A DNA stretch of 17,761 bases from Candidatus Gastranaerophilales bacterium (lineage in GTDB: Bacteria; Cyanobacteriota; Vampirovibrionia; Gastranaerophilales; Gastranaerophilaceae). Numbering within the stretch: the first letter of the stretch is position 1; the number at the start of each line of letters is the position of its first letter. Positions 1 to 7,411 of this stretch are shown piece after piece. Location: NCBI GenBank assembly GCA_947630355.1, contig CANRHJ010000020.1, forward strand, positions 1 to 17,761, given 5' to 3'. The notes beneath the pieces were generated by a model that was not told where the DNA came from, did not search any database, and was given only the letters and a program-made list of their open reading frames with translations. The position numbers and the translations under genes are program-made.

Positions 1-93
1 AAAGGTAAAGCAAAAGCTGATGATTATGCAAAACTGGACAAAATGGCTCAGGAAATATACGAAAAACATAAAACATTGGGATTGATAAAATGA
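1..93 (+). CDS. 3' end of an unidentified gene (partial)
   Basis: The frame is open from the first base of the window and ends at TGA 91-93, giving the last 30 residues of a protein that begins upstream. The tail is lysine-rich and looks helical (KGKAKADDYAKLDKMAQEIY, then EKHKTLGLIK). That is too little to assign a family. Its stop overlaps the ilvD start in an ATGA arrangement (90-93), so the two genes are probably co-transcribed and translationally coupled. This would make it the upstream neighbour of ilvD in the same operon. No function is proposed. Confidence 0.6.
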   Translation, partial: KGKAKADDYAKLDKMAQEIYEKHKTLGLIK

Positions 94-1754
94 GAAGTGA
101 TGAAATAAAAAAAGGATTGGAAAGGACTCCGCATCGTTCGCTGTTGTTCGGAAGCGGAGTCAGTGAAAGACAGATAAATAAGAGATTTATCGGTATAGCC
201 AGCAGTTTTAGCGATTTGGTTCCGGGCCATGCCGGCATGCGTGATTTGGAAAGACAGATAGAAAAAGGAATTCATACGGGAGGCGGACAAGCTTTTATAT
301 TCGGAGTTCCCGCGATATGTGACGGAATAGCTATGGGGCATAGCGGAATGAATTATTCACTGCCGTCGAGGGATTTAATTGCGGATTGTATAGAATCTGT
401 CGCAAATGCACACAAATTAGATGCTCTGGTGTTATTGACGAATTGTGATAAAATAACGCCGGGTATGTTAATGGCAGCGGTAAGGCTTGATATTCCGTGT
501 ATAGTGGTTACTGCGGGTCCGATGCTTGACGGTAAATGTCATAATCAAACTTTAACAATGATAAAAGGTACATTTGAAGCCATCGGAAAATATACAAAAG
601 GAGAGATAGACGAAAAATTGTTAAAGGAAATGGAAATAACCTCCTGTCCTTCCGCAGGAGCTTGTCAGGGGCTATATACGGCAAATACAATGGCATGCTT
701 AACGGAAGTTATGGGAATGAGTCTTCCTTATTGTGCAACAGCTTCGGCAGTAAGTGCGAAAACTAAAAGAATAGCATTTGACTCGGGTGTTATAATAAAC
801 GAATTGGTAGAGAAAGATATACGTCCGTCCTCAATAATAACACGCGAAGCAATACGTAACGCAATTATAGCCGATTTAGCTATGGGCGGTTCAACAAATT
901 CAATACTTCATTTACTTGCAATAGCAAATGAAGCCGGTGTTGATATAACTTTAAAAGACTTTGATGAATTAAGTCATAAAGTACCGCAAATAATAAAGCT
1001 TGATCCGTCGGCATCAATGACAATGACAGATTTGGATAATGCGGGCGGAATACCGGCCGTAATAAAAACCGTATATGGTAAAATTCCGGAGATGAAAGAT
1101 ACCAAAGGCGTTTCAGGATTAAAACTATCAGAAATAGCCGCCTCCGATATATGGTGCGATAACGATGTAATAAGAAAAATTGATAATCCGATTACATCAA
1201 ATCCCGGTTTGGCTGTTCTTTACGGTAACTTGGCACCTAACGGAGCCGTTATAAAAATCTCAGGTGTTGAAAATGATTGTATGGTATTTAAAGGTTACGC
1301 GAAAACATTTGATAGCGAAGAAACAGCTATGAAAGCTATAATGGATGATGAAATCAACGCGGGAGATGTCGTGGTTATCAGGTATGAAGGTCCAAAAGGC
1401 GGGCCGGGCATGCGCGAGATGTTATCTCCGACATCCGCTATAGTCGGAAAGGGATTAGGCAGTAAAGTGGCACTGATTACAGACGGCAGATTTTCCGGCG
1501 GAACAAGAGGATTATGCATAGGTCATATCAGTCCTGAAGCTCCCGATGGGGGAGTTATCGGCGTGATAAAAGACGGCGATGAAATATATATTAATATTCC
1601 CGAACGACAGTTGACCTTAAATATTAGTGACAAAGAAATACAAGACAGATTAAAAAATTTCGTGCCGAAGCCTTCTAAGGTGAAAAAAGGATATTTAAAA
1701 CGGTATTCTTCCGTTGTATCATCTTCCGATAAAGGTGCGATAACAAGCTTGTAA
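90..1754 (+). CDS. ilvD: Dihydroxy-acid dehydratase
   Basis: IlvD removes water from 2,3-dihydroxy-3-methylbutanoate and its isoleucine-branch homologue to give the 2-keto acids, the third common step of valine/isoleucine synthesis, in the cytoplasm. At 554 residues it is a typical bacterial length. Iron-sulfur and metal-site motifs are visible: NCDK with Cys119, Asp120 and Lys121 (the Lys normally carbamylated), and SCPSAGACQG with Cys192. The distal TDGRFSGGTRG motif carries Ser469, the likely catalytic base. At the position where many [2Fe-2S] enzymes have a third cysteine (TPCN), this protein has VPGH (Gly46), as in E. coli IlvD, so an oxygen-sensitive [4Fe-4S] type is expected. The start overlaps the previous gene's stop and has no clear Shine-Dalgarno sequence, which suggests coupling. 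A palindromic terminator follows. Confidence 0.97.
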   Translation: MRSDEIKKGLERTPHRSLLFGSGVSERQINKRFIGIASSFSDLVPGHAGMRDLERQIEKGIHTGGGQAFIFGVPAICDGIAMGHSGMNYSLPSRDLIADCIESVANAHKLDALVLLTNCDKITPGMLMAAVRLDIPCIVVTAGPMLDGKCHNQTLTMIKGTFEAIGKYTKGEIDEKLLKEMEITSCPSAGACQGLYTANTMACLTEVMGMSLPYCATASAVSAKTKRIAFDSGVIINELVEKDIRPSSIITREAIRNAIIADLAMGGSTNSILHLLAIANEAGVDITLKDFDELSHKVPQIIKLDPSASMTMTDLDNAGGIPAVIKTVYGKIPEMKDTKGVSGLKLSEIAASDIWCDNDVIRKIDNPITSNPGLAVLYGNLAPNGAVIKISGVENDCMVFKGYAKTFDSEETAMKAIMDDEINAGDVVVIRYEGPKGGPGMREMLSPTSAIVGKGLGSKVALITDGRFSGGTRGLCIGHISPEAPDGGVIGVIKDGDEIYINIPERQLTLNISDKEIQDRLKNFVPKPSKVKKGYLKRYSSVVSSSDKGAITSL

Positions 1755-1785
1755 AAAAAGAGAGGTTTTAAAACCTCTCTTTTTT
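1754..1785. terminator. Bidirectional intrinsic terminator between ilvD and ilvC
   Basis: A perfect 32-base palindrome is centred between 1769 and 1770. Its core is AGAGAGG-TTTTAAAA-CCTCTCT, flanked by an A run on the left and a T run on the right. Transcribed either way it gives a GC-containing stem followed by U residues, so it can end both ilvD (plus) and the convergent ilvC (minus, stop at 1813). Confidence 0.92.
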
Positions 1786-1812
1786 ATTTGTTCTAAAACA
1801 GCCAGAAGCTGT

Positions 1813-2811
1813 TTATTTTTCTTCGTTCCAAGAATACATTTTACGAAGTTCTTTACCTACTTTTTCAAGCAGATGTTCGGATTTTACACGTCTTGTAGCT
1901 AAGAAGTGAGCTCTGTTTGCGGCTTTATTTTCTGTAATCCATTTAGCTGCAAAGGTTCCGTCTTGTATTTCGGAGAGAACTTTCTTCATTTCTTTCTTTG
2001 TTTCATCAGTGATAATACGTTTACCTGTTTCATAATCTCCAAATTCGGCAGTATCAGAGATAGAATATCTCATTTTAGCGAAACCGCCCTGATAGATTAA
2101 ATCAACAATAAGCTTCATTTCATGAATACATTCAAAGTAAGCATTTTGAGGGTCATAACCTGCTTCAACAAGTGTTTCAAAACCTGCTTGCATTAAAGCG
2201 GTAACCCCACCGCAAAGAACAGCCTGTTCTCCGAATAAATCCGTTTCAGTTTCTTGCCTAAATGTGGTTTCAAGAACACCAGCCCTTGCTCCGCCGATGC
2301 CTGCAGCATAAGCCAAAGCTATTTCATGCGCTTTACCCGATGCATTTTGATGAACTGCGATTAAACAAGGTACTCCTTTTCCTTCCGTATATTCGCTTCT
2401 TACGGTATGTCCGGGTCCCTTTGGAGCTATCATAATGACATCAACATCGCTCGGAGGAACTATTTGATTAAAATGAATGTTAAACCCGTGAGCAAAAGCA
2501 ATTGTTTTGCCTGATGTTAAATTCGGAGCAATTTGTGTTTTGTAAATATCAGCCTGTTTTTCGTCGGGCAGTAAAATCATAATTAAATCAGCAGCTTTAG
2601 ATGCATTTTCAACAGTATCAACTTTTAAACCTGCACTTTCGGCTTTTTCCCAAGATTTTGAACCTTTGTACAGTCCGACAATTACGTTAATTCCGCTTTC
2701 ATGTAAATTAAGAGCATGCGCGTGTCCCTGACTACCGTAACCTATGATTGCAACCGTTTTATCTTTTAATAAACCCAAATTACAATCCGATGCGTAATAA
2801 ATTTTTGCCAT
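1813..2811 (-). CDS. ilvC: Ketol-acid reductoisomerase, class I
   Basis: IlvC isomerises and reduces acetolactate or acetohydroxybutyrate to the dihydroxy acid used by IlvD, with NAD(P)H and magnesium. At 332 residues it is the short class I form. The Rossmann motif GYGSQGHAHAL lies at residues 24-34. Catalytic and metal residues are in place: His108, Lys131 (APKGPGH), Asp191 and Glu195 (DLFGEQ), Glu227, Glu231 and Ser252. The cofactor loop reads GLYKGSKSW (46-54). Two serines are kept, which usually means NADPH, but Tyr48 stands where many homologues have Arg. A GLY-x-GSKS loop is what I recall from cyanobacterial IlvC. A GAGGT ribosome site precedes the ATG. The gene is convergent with ilvD and divergent from ilvB, so it has its own promoter. 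Confidence 0.97.
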   Translation of the reverse strand: MAKIYYASDCNLGLLKDKTVAIIGYGSQGHAHALNLHESGINVIVGLYKGSKSWEKAESAGLKVDTVENASKAADLIMILLPDEKQADIYKTQIAPNLTSGKTIAFAHGFNIHFNQIVPPSDVDVIMIAPKGPGHTVRSEYTEGKGVPCLIAVHQNASGKAHEIALAYAAGIGGARAGVLETTFRQETETDLFGEQAVLCGGVTALMQAGFETLVEAGYDPQNAYFECIHEMKLIVDLIYQGGFAKMRYSISDTAEFGDYETGKRIITDETKKEMKKVLSEIQDGTFAAKWITENKAANRAHFLATRRVKSEHLLEKVGKELRKMYSWNEEK

Positions 2812-2852
2812 AAATACCTCATTTCCTAAACATAGTTATTAAAGCTCTTCTA

Positions 2853-2881
2853 AGTGTAAAACTTAAAAAATACTAAGTCAA
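2853..2881 (-). promoter_or_regulatory. Candidate ilvC promoter
   Basis: On the minus strand a -35 box TTGACT (2881-2876) and a -10 box TACACT (2858-2853) are separated by 17 bases. They lie about 40 bases upstream of the ilvC start codon. This is a good sigma-70-type match by eye. An inverted repeat TAAGT-N5-ACTTA (2851-2865) covers the -10 box and could be an operator. Confidence 0.6.
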
Positions 2882-2914
2882 CAGTAAAAATTATTAAGCT
2901 AAAAATCAAAAAAA

Positions 2915-2943
2915 TTGCACTTAAATTATAATTAAGTTAAAAT
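2915..2943 (+). promoter_or_regulatory. Candidate ilvBN promoter with internal dyad
   Basis: The boxes are TTGCAC (2915-2920), a 17-base spacer and TAAAAT (2938-2943), ending 27 bases before the ilvB ATG. A perfect inverted repeat ACTTAA-N7-TTAAGT (2919-2937) fills the spacer. A consensus TATAAT (2927-2932) inside the dyad is an alternative -10 with a weak -35. The dyad shares the ACTTA/TAAGT element with the ilvC promoter, so joint control of both directions is possible but unproven. Confidence 0.5.
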
Positions 2944-2970
2944 TTTAGTAAAAATATACGGAGAAGAGAA

Positions 2971-4710
2971 ATGACAGCCGAGCAAGTAAATAAAACGGAA
3001 AAAATAACCGGTGCAAGAATGTTTTTGGAATGCCTGAGAAGAGAGGGTGTTGATAAAATTTTCGGATATCCCGGCGGTGTTATTCTTCATATTTATGACG
3101 AATTATATAAATGTGATTATATAAAGCATTATTTGGTAAGACATGAACAGGCAGCCGTACATGCTGCTGAAGGATATGCGAGAATAACGGGTAAACCGGG
3201 AGTAGTACTTGTAACATCGGGGCCCGGAGCTTGTAATACCATTACGGGGATTGCTAATGCATATTATGACAGTTATCCGCTTGTTGTATTTACCGGTCAG
3301 GTAGATTCTAAACTTATAGGAAACGATGCTTTCCAAGAATCGGACATAGTCGGAATTACACGTACATGCTGCAAACACAATTATCTGGTAAAGAATATAA
3401 GTGAATTACCGAGAATAATAAAAGAATCATTTCATATAGCCAAAACAGGCAGACCGGGACCTGTTGTCGTTTCACTTCCTAAAGATATTTTAACGGCGAA
3501 AACGGATTTTGAATATCCCGAAAAATTAAATTTACCGGGATATAATCCCACATACGAAGGACATCCGATACAATGCAGACGTGCACTGAAATTGTTATGT
3601 GAAGCGCAGCGGCCTGTTATAATATCCGGAGGAGGCGTAATACATTCAGATGCCTGGAAGGAAATAAGAGAACTTGCCGGACTGCTGAACATTCCCGTTG
3701 CAACAACTTTAATGGGCATAGGTACTTATCCGCAGGATGATAAATTATCATTGGGCATGCTTGGTATGCACGGTAATTATTGGGCAAATTTGGCCGTAAG
3801 TAACTGTGATGTTTTATTTGCGGTCGGTACAAGATTTAACGATAGGATAACAGGCTGTTTAAAAAGATTTTGTGCGGATGCAAAGGTTATTCATGTTGAC
3901 ATTGATCCTTGCTCCATAAGTAAAAATGTACATGTTGACATTCCTATAGTCGGTGATGCAAAGAATGTACTAAATGTAATGTTGAACGATTATGAAAGCG
4001 GGAAATATACTTTTAACACCGAAATGAGAAAAATCTGGACGGAACAGATAAATTCCTGGAAAATCAATTGTCCGATGCGTGCTGTTGAAAACGGAATAAT
4101 GAGTCCGCAAAGTGTCATAGAACACATTTATCAACAAACAAAAGATAAAAATGTAATAATAGCAACGGAAGTCGGACAACATCAAATGTGGACCGCGCAA
4201 TTGTATAAATTCAACCGTCCGGGACAATTTATAACGTCAGGCGGATTAGGCACAATGGGTTTTGGTTTTCCCGCTGCTATGGGTGCACAAATTGCAAATC
4301 CTGATGCCTTAGTTTTTAATATTGCAGGTGACGGTAGTATTCAAATGAATATACAGGAACTGATGACTTGTGTAGATTATAAAATTCCGGTTAAAATTGC
4401 GGTAATAAATAACGGTTATTTGGGTATGGTAAGACAATGGCAGGAAAAATTATTTGAAAAACATTATTCTCAAACTAACATTACGTCTCCTGATTATGTA
4501 AAGTTAGCAGATGCCTACGGAATAATGGGAATAAGAATTACGAAGGAAGAAGAGATAGATGCCGCATTAGAAAAAGCAATATCATATAACGGTCCCGTAA
4601 TAATGGACTTTATTGTAGAACCTTTTGAAATGGTTTATCCTTGGGTATTGGCAGGCAAACCCTTAAATGAAGTAATACTTTCAAACAAAGATGCCGGATT
4701 GGGAGGATAA
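2971..4710 (+). CDS. ilvB: Acetolactate synthase, large (catalytic) subunit
   Basis: This ThDP-dependent enzyme condenses two pyruvates, or pyruvate and 2-ketobutyrate, in the first common step of branched-chain amino acid synthesis. The 579-residue protein has the normal three-domain order. The N-terminal pyrimidine-binding domain contains FGYPGG and the catalytic Glu59 in RHEQAAVHAAEGYAR. A central FAD-binding domain follows. The C-terminal pyrophosphate domain carries the ThDP/metal motif GDGS (453-456) with NN (480-481), then GYLGMVRQWQ. The biosynthetic rather than catabolic (AlsS/BudB) role follows from the ilvN gene two bases downstream and the neighbouring ilvC and ilvD. GGAGAAGAG just upstream is a good ribosome site for the ATG at 2971. 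Confidence 0.96.
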   Translation: MTAEQVNKTEKITGARMFLECLRREGVDKIFGYPGGVILHIYDELYKCDYIKHYLVRHEQAAVHAAEGYARITGKPGVVLVTSGPGACNTITGIANAYYDSYPLVVFTGQVDSKLIGNDAFQESDIVGITRTCCKHNYLVKNISELPRIIKESFHIAKTGRPGPVVVSLPKDILTAKTDFEYPEKLNLPGYNPTYEGHPIQCRRALKLLCEAQRPVIISGGGVIHSDAWKEIRELAGLLNIPVATTLMGIGTYPQDDKLSLGMLGMHGNYWANLAVSNCDVLFAVGTRFNDRITGCLKRFCADAKVIHVDIDPCSISKNVHVDIPIVGDAKNVLNVMLNDYESGKYTFNTEMRKIWTEQINSWKINCPMRAVENGIMSPQSVIEHIYQQTKDKNVIIATEVGQHQMWTAQLYKFNRPGQFITSGGLGTMGFGFPAAMGAQIANPDALVFNIAGDGSIQMNIQELMTCVDYKIPVKIAVINNGYLGMVRQWQEKLFEKHYSQTNITSPDYVKLADAYGIMGIRITKEEEIDAALEKAISYNGPVIMDFIVEPFEMVYPWVLAGKPLNEVILSNKDAGLGG

Positions 4711-4712
4711 TT

Positions 4713-5216
4713 ATGAAACATACTATTTCCGTGTTGGTGAAAAATGAGGCAGGTATACTGTCGTCCGTTTGCGATTTATTTTCAACAAGAGGATATAATA
4801 TAGAAAGCTTAACCGTTGCGGCAACAATTGATTCCGTTTATTCAAGAATTACGATAGTAACAAATGGTGATGATGTTGTTATAGAACAGATATGCAAACA
4901 ATTAAACAGACTAATTAACACAATAAAGGTGGTTGAACTCCCTAAATCGGCGGAAAAATGTATAGACAGAGAATTAATATTATGTAAAGTAACGGCTAAA
5001 GATGATGTCAGAAGTGAAATATTAAGGATATCAGAAATATTCGGTGCCAAGATTATTGATGTTTCTCCGGATATATACACACTTGAATATTCGGGTGATA
5101 ACAGGCAGGTAATGGCTTTAATTTCTTTATTAAGACCGCTTGGAATTAAAGAATTGGTTCGTTCGGGCATGGTTGCTATAACAAGAGAAAATCAATTTAT
5201 AAATCTGCAAAAATAA
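4713..5216 (+). CDS. ilvN: Acetolactate synthase, small (regulatory) subunit
   Basis: IlvN/IlvH activates the IlvB catalytic subunit and gives valine feedback inhibition. At 167 residues it is the usual bacterial length: an N-terminal ACT domain (about residues 3-77, HTISVLVKNEAGILSSVCDL, then RGYNIESLTVA) and a C-terminal ALS small-subunit domain (ELILCKVTA onward). Asn11, Gly14 and Ala36, the positions where mutations make E. coli IlvH valine-resistant, are all conserved, so normal valine sensitivity is expected. The gene starts two bases after the ilvB stop with GGGAGGAT upstream, so the two subunits are made from one message. A strong hairpin terminator begins at its stop codon. Confidence 0.95.
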   Translation: MKHTISVLVKNEAGILSSVCDLFSTRGYNIESLTVAATIDSVYSRITIVTNGDDVVIEQICKQLNRLINTIKVVELPKSAEKCIDRELILCKVTAKDDVRSEILRISEIFGAKIIDVSPDIYTLEYSGDNRQVMALISLLRPLGIKELVRSGMVAITRENQFINLQK

Positions 5217-5242
5217 AAAGACTTACATTTGTAAGTCTTTTT
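5215..5242. terminator. Intrinsic terminator after ilvBN, probably bidirectional
   Basis: A 12-base-pair stem with arms 5215-5226 and 5231-5242 (core GACTTAC / GTAAGTC) has an ATTT loop. It is flanked by A and T runs, so it can work both ways: ending ilvBN on the plus strand and the small gene whose stop lies at 5266 on the minus strand. Confidence 0.9.
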
Positions 5243-5265
5243 ATTAAAGTTTCTATTTGTATTAA

Positions 5266-5547
5266 TTAACTGTAATATGAAAAATGACTGTTGTCCTTTG
5301 TCGGAGCTTTAGGTGTGTTTTGTTCTTCAGTTTTTGGCTTTTCTATTTTAGGTGTAGCCATCTCTATTTCATGAGTTTCTTTATTAAGTTCTTTTTTAAC
5401 ATTTTGTATTAGATTTTGTTCTTCGTCACGTTTTTTTAGTTTCTCGGCAAATGCTGCATATCCTGTTTCTGCTTTTTTAGGCTTGTTTTCTTGTTTTGAC
5501 GAAGTATAATCATTTGCAGCATAATATGATTTGGGGTTTACTTTCAT
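5266..5547 (-). CDS. Small charged hypothetical protein
   Basis: The 93-residue product is very hydrophilic, rich in Lys, Glu, Asn, Pro and Thr. It has no signal peptide, no membrane segment and no cysteine. Residues 30-63 (YAAFAEKLKKRDEEQNLIQN, then VKKELNKE) look helical. The rest, including a Pro/Thr/Lys-rich stretch at 65-85, looks disordered. I recognise no family. That it is a real gene is supported by AGAAAGGAT placed eight bases before the ATG, a terminator just past its stop, and the lack of any other gene in this interval. It is monocistronic and divergent from the parvulin gene. A structural, scaffold or partner-binding role fits the composition but nothing shows it. Confidence 0.7.
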   Translation of the reverse strand: MKVNPKSYYAANDYTSSKQENKPKKAETGYAAFAEKLKKRDEEQNLIQNVKKELNKETHEIEMATPKIEKPKTEEQNTPKAPTKDNSHFSYYS

Positions 5548-5656
5548 ATTCTATCCTTTCTGTTTATTTGACATAGTAAGATATCGGTAAGTAGTGTGGA
5601 AAACTTTAGAAAATTTTTTAAAATATTAAAAAAAATTTACATTTAAACTAGCTTAA

Positions 5657-5692
5657 TTGATTATGGAATTTTAAAAGTTTTATGATTATAAT
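5657..5692 (+). promoter_or_regulatory. Candidate promoter of the parvulin gene
   Basis: TTGATT (5657-5662), an 18-base spacer and TATGAT (5681-5686) form a reasonable sigma-70-type pair. An exact TATAAT follows at 5687-5692. Both -10 options lie 28-39 bases before the ATG at 5720. Confidence 0.45.
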
Positions 5693-5707
5693 TTTTTGTG
5701 TAATAAA

Positions 5708-5713
5708 AAGGAG
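5708..5713 (+). promoter_or_regulatory. Ribosome binding site that fixes the parvulin start at 5720
   Basis: AAGGAG lies six bases before the ATG at 5720. An in-frame TTG at 5696 would place this site inside the coding region and add eight residues before the signal peptide, so the ATG is preferred. Confidence 0.75.
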
Positions 5714-5719
5714 TTATTT

Positions 5720-6124
5720 ATGAGAAAATTATTTTTATTAATTATGACAGTTGCGGCATTTTTATGCTTTGCATTTATGAGAGAAAGCTCATTCAATCCT
5801 GTATTATTAAAAGCACAAGCGGCGGTAAAACAGGTACAGGCCGCTCATATATTGGTACCTACAGAGCAAGAAGCCCTAAAAATACGAGAAGAAATAACAT
5901 CAGGTTCAAACGGCGAAAATACTTTAGAAAAATTTACCGAAGCCGCAAAAAAATATTCTAAATGTCCTTCAGGTAAATCAGGAGGTTTATTAGGCTGGTT
6001 CGGAAAAGGTGATATGGTTCCGGAATTTGAAAATGCCGCTTTTAATCTTCCGAGCGGTATTGTCTCAGAGCCTGTTAAAACTCAATTCGGATATCATCTC
6101 ATTTATGTTATTTCCAAGAAATAA
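5720..6124 (+). CDS. Exported parvulin-type peptidyl-prolyl isomerase (PpiC/PrsA family)
   Basis: This 134-residue protein consists of a hydrophobic N-terminus and a single parvulin domain. Residues 1-20 (MRKLFLLIMTVAAFLCFAFM) form a signal peptide or membrane anchor, with a possible cleavage after AQA near residue 34; there is no lipobox. The parvulin domain runs from AAHILV (about 41) to the end. It shows the family hallmarks AHIL, KYSKCPSGKSGGLLGWFGKG, MVPEFENAAFNL, then TQFGYHLIYV, with the active-site His, Cys and terminal His present. It probably catalyses proline isomerisation in exported proteins outside the cytoplasmic membrane. It is monocistronic, and its last 22 bases overlap the convergent phosphopantetheinyl transferase gene. 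Unlike SurA or PrsA it has no separate chaperone domain. Confidence 0.88.
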   Translation: MRKLFLLIMTVAAFLCFAFMRESSFNPVLLKAQAAVKQVQAAHILVPTEQEALKIREEITSGSNGENTLEKFTEAAKKYSKCPSGKSGGLLGWFGKGDMVPEFENAAFNLPSGIVSEPVKTQFGYHLIYVISKK

Positions 6125-6579
6125 TTAAATTTTATTTGTTTATTTTCTGATGAAACAACGGATAAAATATACTCATCTTTAAATTTAAAAGATTTATAAG
6201 CTTGGACATTACTTTGGAGTTTAATTTCAGCTTCATATAATGTCCAAGTTTTATAAAAAGCCTCTAAAGAATTTTCTTCCGTTTTGAGATGCATTCTTTT
6301 TGTAATAGCTTCAAACTTTCTCGGTCTTATTTTTTCAATATCGCAGCCGACGGGAGAAATGTCGAAACAAACAACGGCATATTCATGGGAGTGTGAAATA
6401 CTAAACTCTGTTTTCGAAAATTTAAATTTGGGTTTTTTATTAATGATTTCAATTTCGGAATTATCAATATTATAGAACTTTTTAGCCGCATAATCCAATA
6501 TGTATCTGCCTGCATTATGCTGTTTTTCTTTTATATTTTTACCCGTAAAATTTTTGCAGTTAATATAAAATAAATCCAT
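6103..6579 (-). CDS. Short Sfp-type 4'-phosphopantetheinyl transferase
   Basis: This superfamily moves phosphopantetheine from CoA to a serine of acyl, peptidyl or other carrier proteins. Visible motifs are FSISHSHEYAVV with His63, VGCDIEKIRPR with metal ligands Asp80 and Glu82, and FYKTWTLYEAEIK with Glu116 and Lys120. The Lys of the usual W-x-x-KE motif is Tyr115. The residues normally needed for magnesium and CoA are kept, so activity is likely. At 158 residues it is shorter than Sfp (about 225) but built like it rather than like AcpS; the N-terminal half is reduced. It is the last gene of the minus-strand trio, seven bases after the preceding stop, with only a weak ribosome site. The target carrier protein is not in the window; fatty-acid ACP is one option. 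Confidence 0.82.
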   Translation of the reverse strand: MDLFYINCKNFTGKNIKEKQHNAGRYILDYAAKKFYNIDNSEIEIINKKPKFKFSKTEFSISHSHEYAVVCFDISPVGCDIEKIRPRKFEAITKRMHLKTEENSLEAFYKTWTLYEAEIKLQSNVQAYKSFKFKDEYILSVVSSENKQIKFNYFLEIT

Positions 6580-6586
6580 ATATTTA

Positions 6587-7411
6587 TTATAAGCTCAAAT
6601 AGTAATCTTTCAAAAGTTTGGTATCTGCTTCTATATTGGGGCTTTCACAAACCAAAGCACCTTTAACGTCAAATTTTTTCAATACTTTCAGCAAGTCGGT
6701 ATAATTCATATCGCTTTCCTGAAGATTTAAATGTTTTTTTTCGCCTTTGAGTCCGTATTCAATGCCTGCCAAATGAGCGTGAAAGTTATTAAAAACGTAA
6801 TCGCCGAGCTCACATCCTATGTATTCCATTATTTTGGAAAATTCATCATAAGTATTAAATTCCCCGTTATTTCTGGCATGAAGATGAGCAAAATCAATGC
6901 AGGGTAATACGTATTTAAAATTTTTGGAAAGTTCGGTTATTTCTTCCAAACTTCCCCATTGAGTACCTTTTCCGGTAGTTTCCGGTCTTATCCAAACGTG
7001 ATTTTGCTGTTTTTCCAATTCGGAACAAATATACTCCATTGATTTATAAACGGTATTATAAACATCAGAAGGATTTTGTCCCATATAGAAAGCAGCGTGA
7101 AAAGTAATACTGAAAGCTCCGATATTTTTTGCGACAGCAGCAGTTTCAAGAATTCTTTTAATTCCGGCATCAATTTTTTCCTGCTCTTGTGAATTTAAGT
7201 TGATATAAAAAGGTCCGTGACAAGTAGCAGTAAGATTATTCAGAGAAATAAAGTTTTTGACAAAATTTTGTGTATCTTCATTCATTCTGACACCGTGAAC
7301 AAATTCAATTTCAAGCCCGTCCAAATCCATGTCTTTAATAACATTCAGTCCGTCTTTATAATTTTTGGCGGAGGAGGGAATACCCGGCGTAAGGAAATTA
7401 AGTTTATTCAT
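6587..7411 (-). CDS. Endonuclease IV-like TIM barrel protein (AP endonuclease family 2)
   Basis: This 274-residue protein follows the motif order of endonuclease IV (Nfo): CHGPFYINL (His65), FHAAF (His105), RPETTGKGTQWGS (Glu144), CIDFAHLHA (Asp173, His176), FHAHLAGIEYG (His211/213), KKHLNL (His227) and CESP (Glu256). These sit almost at the numbering of the E. coli Nfo zinc ligands. The counterpart of Nfo Asp229 appears to be Lys225, so one ligand of the three-metal site may be missing. The superfamily also contains sugar isomerases, so an AP-site nuclease is possible but not certain. The ATG at 7411 is chosen because it directly follows AAGGAG; a longer frame to 7528 would run deep into the upstream gene. 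It overlaps the formyltransferase gene by eight bases. Confidence 0.75.
   Translation of the reverse strand: MNKLNFLTPGIPSSAKNYKDGLNVIKDMDLDGLEIEFVHGVRMNEDTQNFVKNFISLNNLTATCHGPFYINLNSQEQEKIDAGIKRILETAAVAKNIGAFSITFHAAFYMGQNPSDVYNTVYKSMEYICSELEKQQNHVWIRPETTGKGTQWGSLEEITELSKNFKYVLPCIDFAHLHARNNGEFNTYDEFSKIMEYIGCELGDYVFNNFHAHLAGIEYGLKGEKKHLNLQESDMNYTDLLKVLKKFDVKGALVCESPNIEADTKLLKDYYLSL

Noticed and set aside
3103..3719. Open frames on the minus strand opposite ilvB
   Set aside because: They have no ribosome sites or recognisable domains and mirror the codon pattern of the strongly supported plus-strand gene. The same holds for antisense frames in ilvD, pyrH, serS and the radical SAM gene.
5568..5597. 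Perfect TTGACA (5568-5573) as a plus-strand promoter
   Set aside because: The only -10 at a fitting distance is TAGTGT (3 of 6 bases), and it would leave an over 100-base leader; the boxes nearer the parvulin gene fit better.
5696..5719. Upstream TTG start for the parvulin gene
   Set aside because: It would bury the AAGGAG ribosome site in the coding region and add polar residues before the signal peptide.
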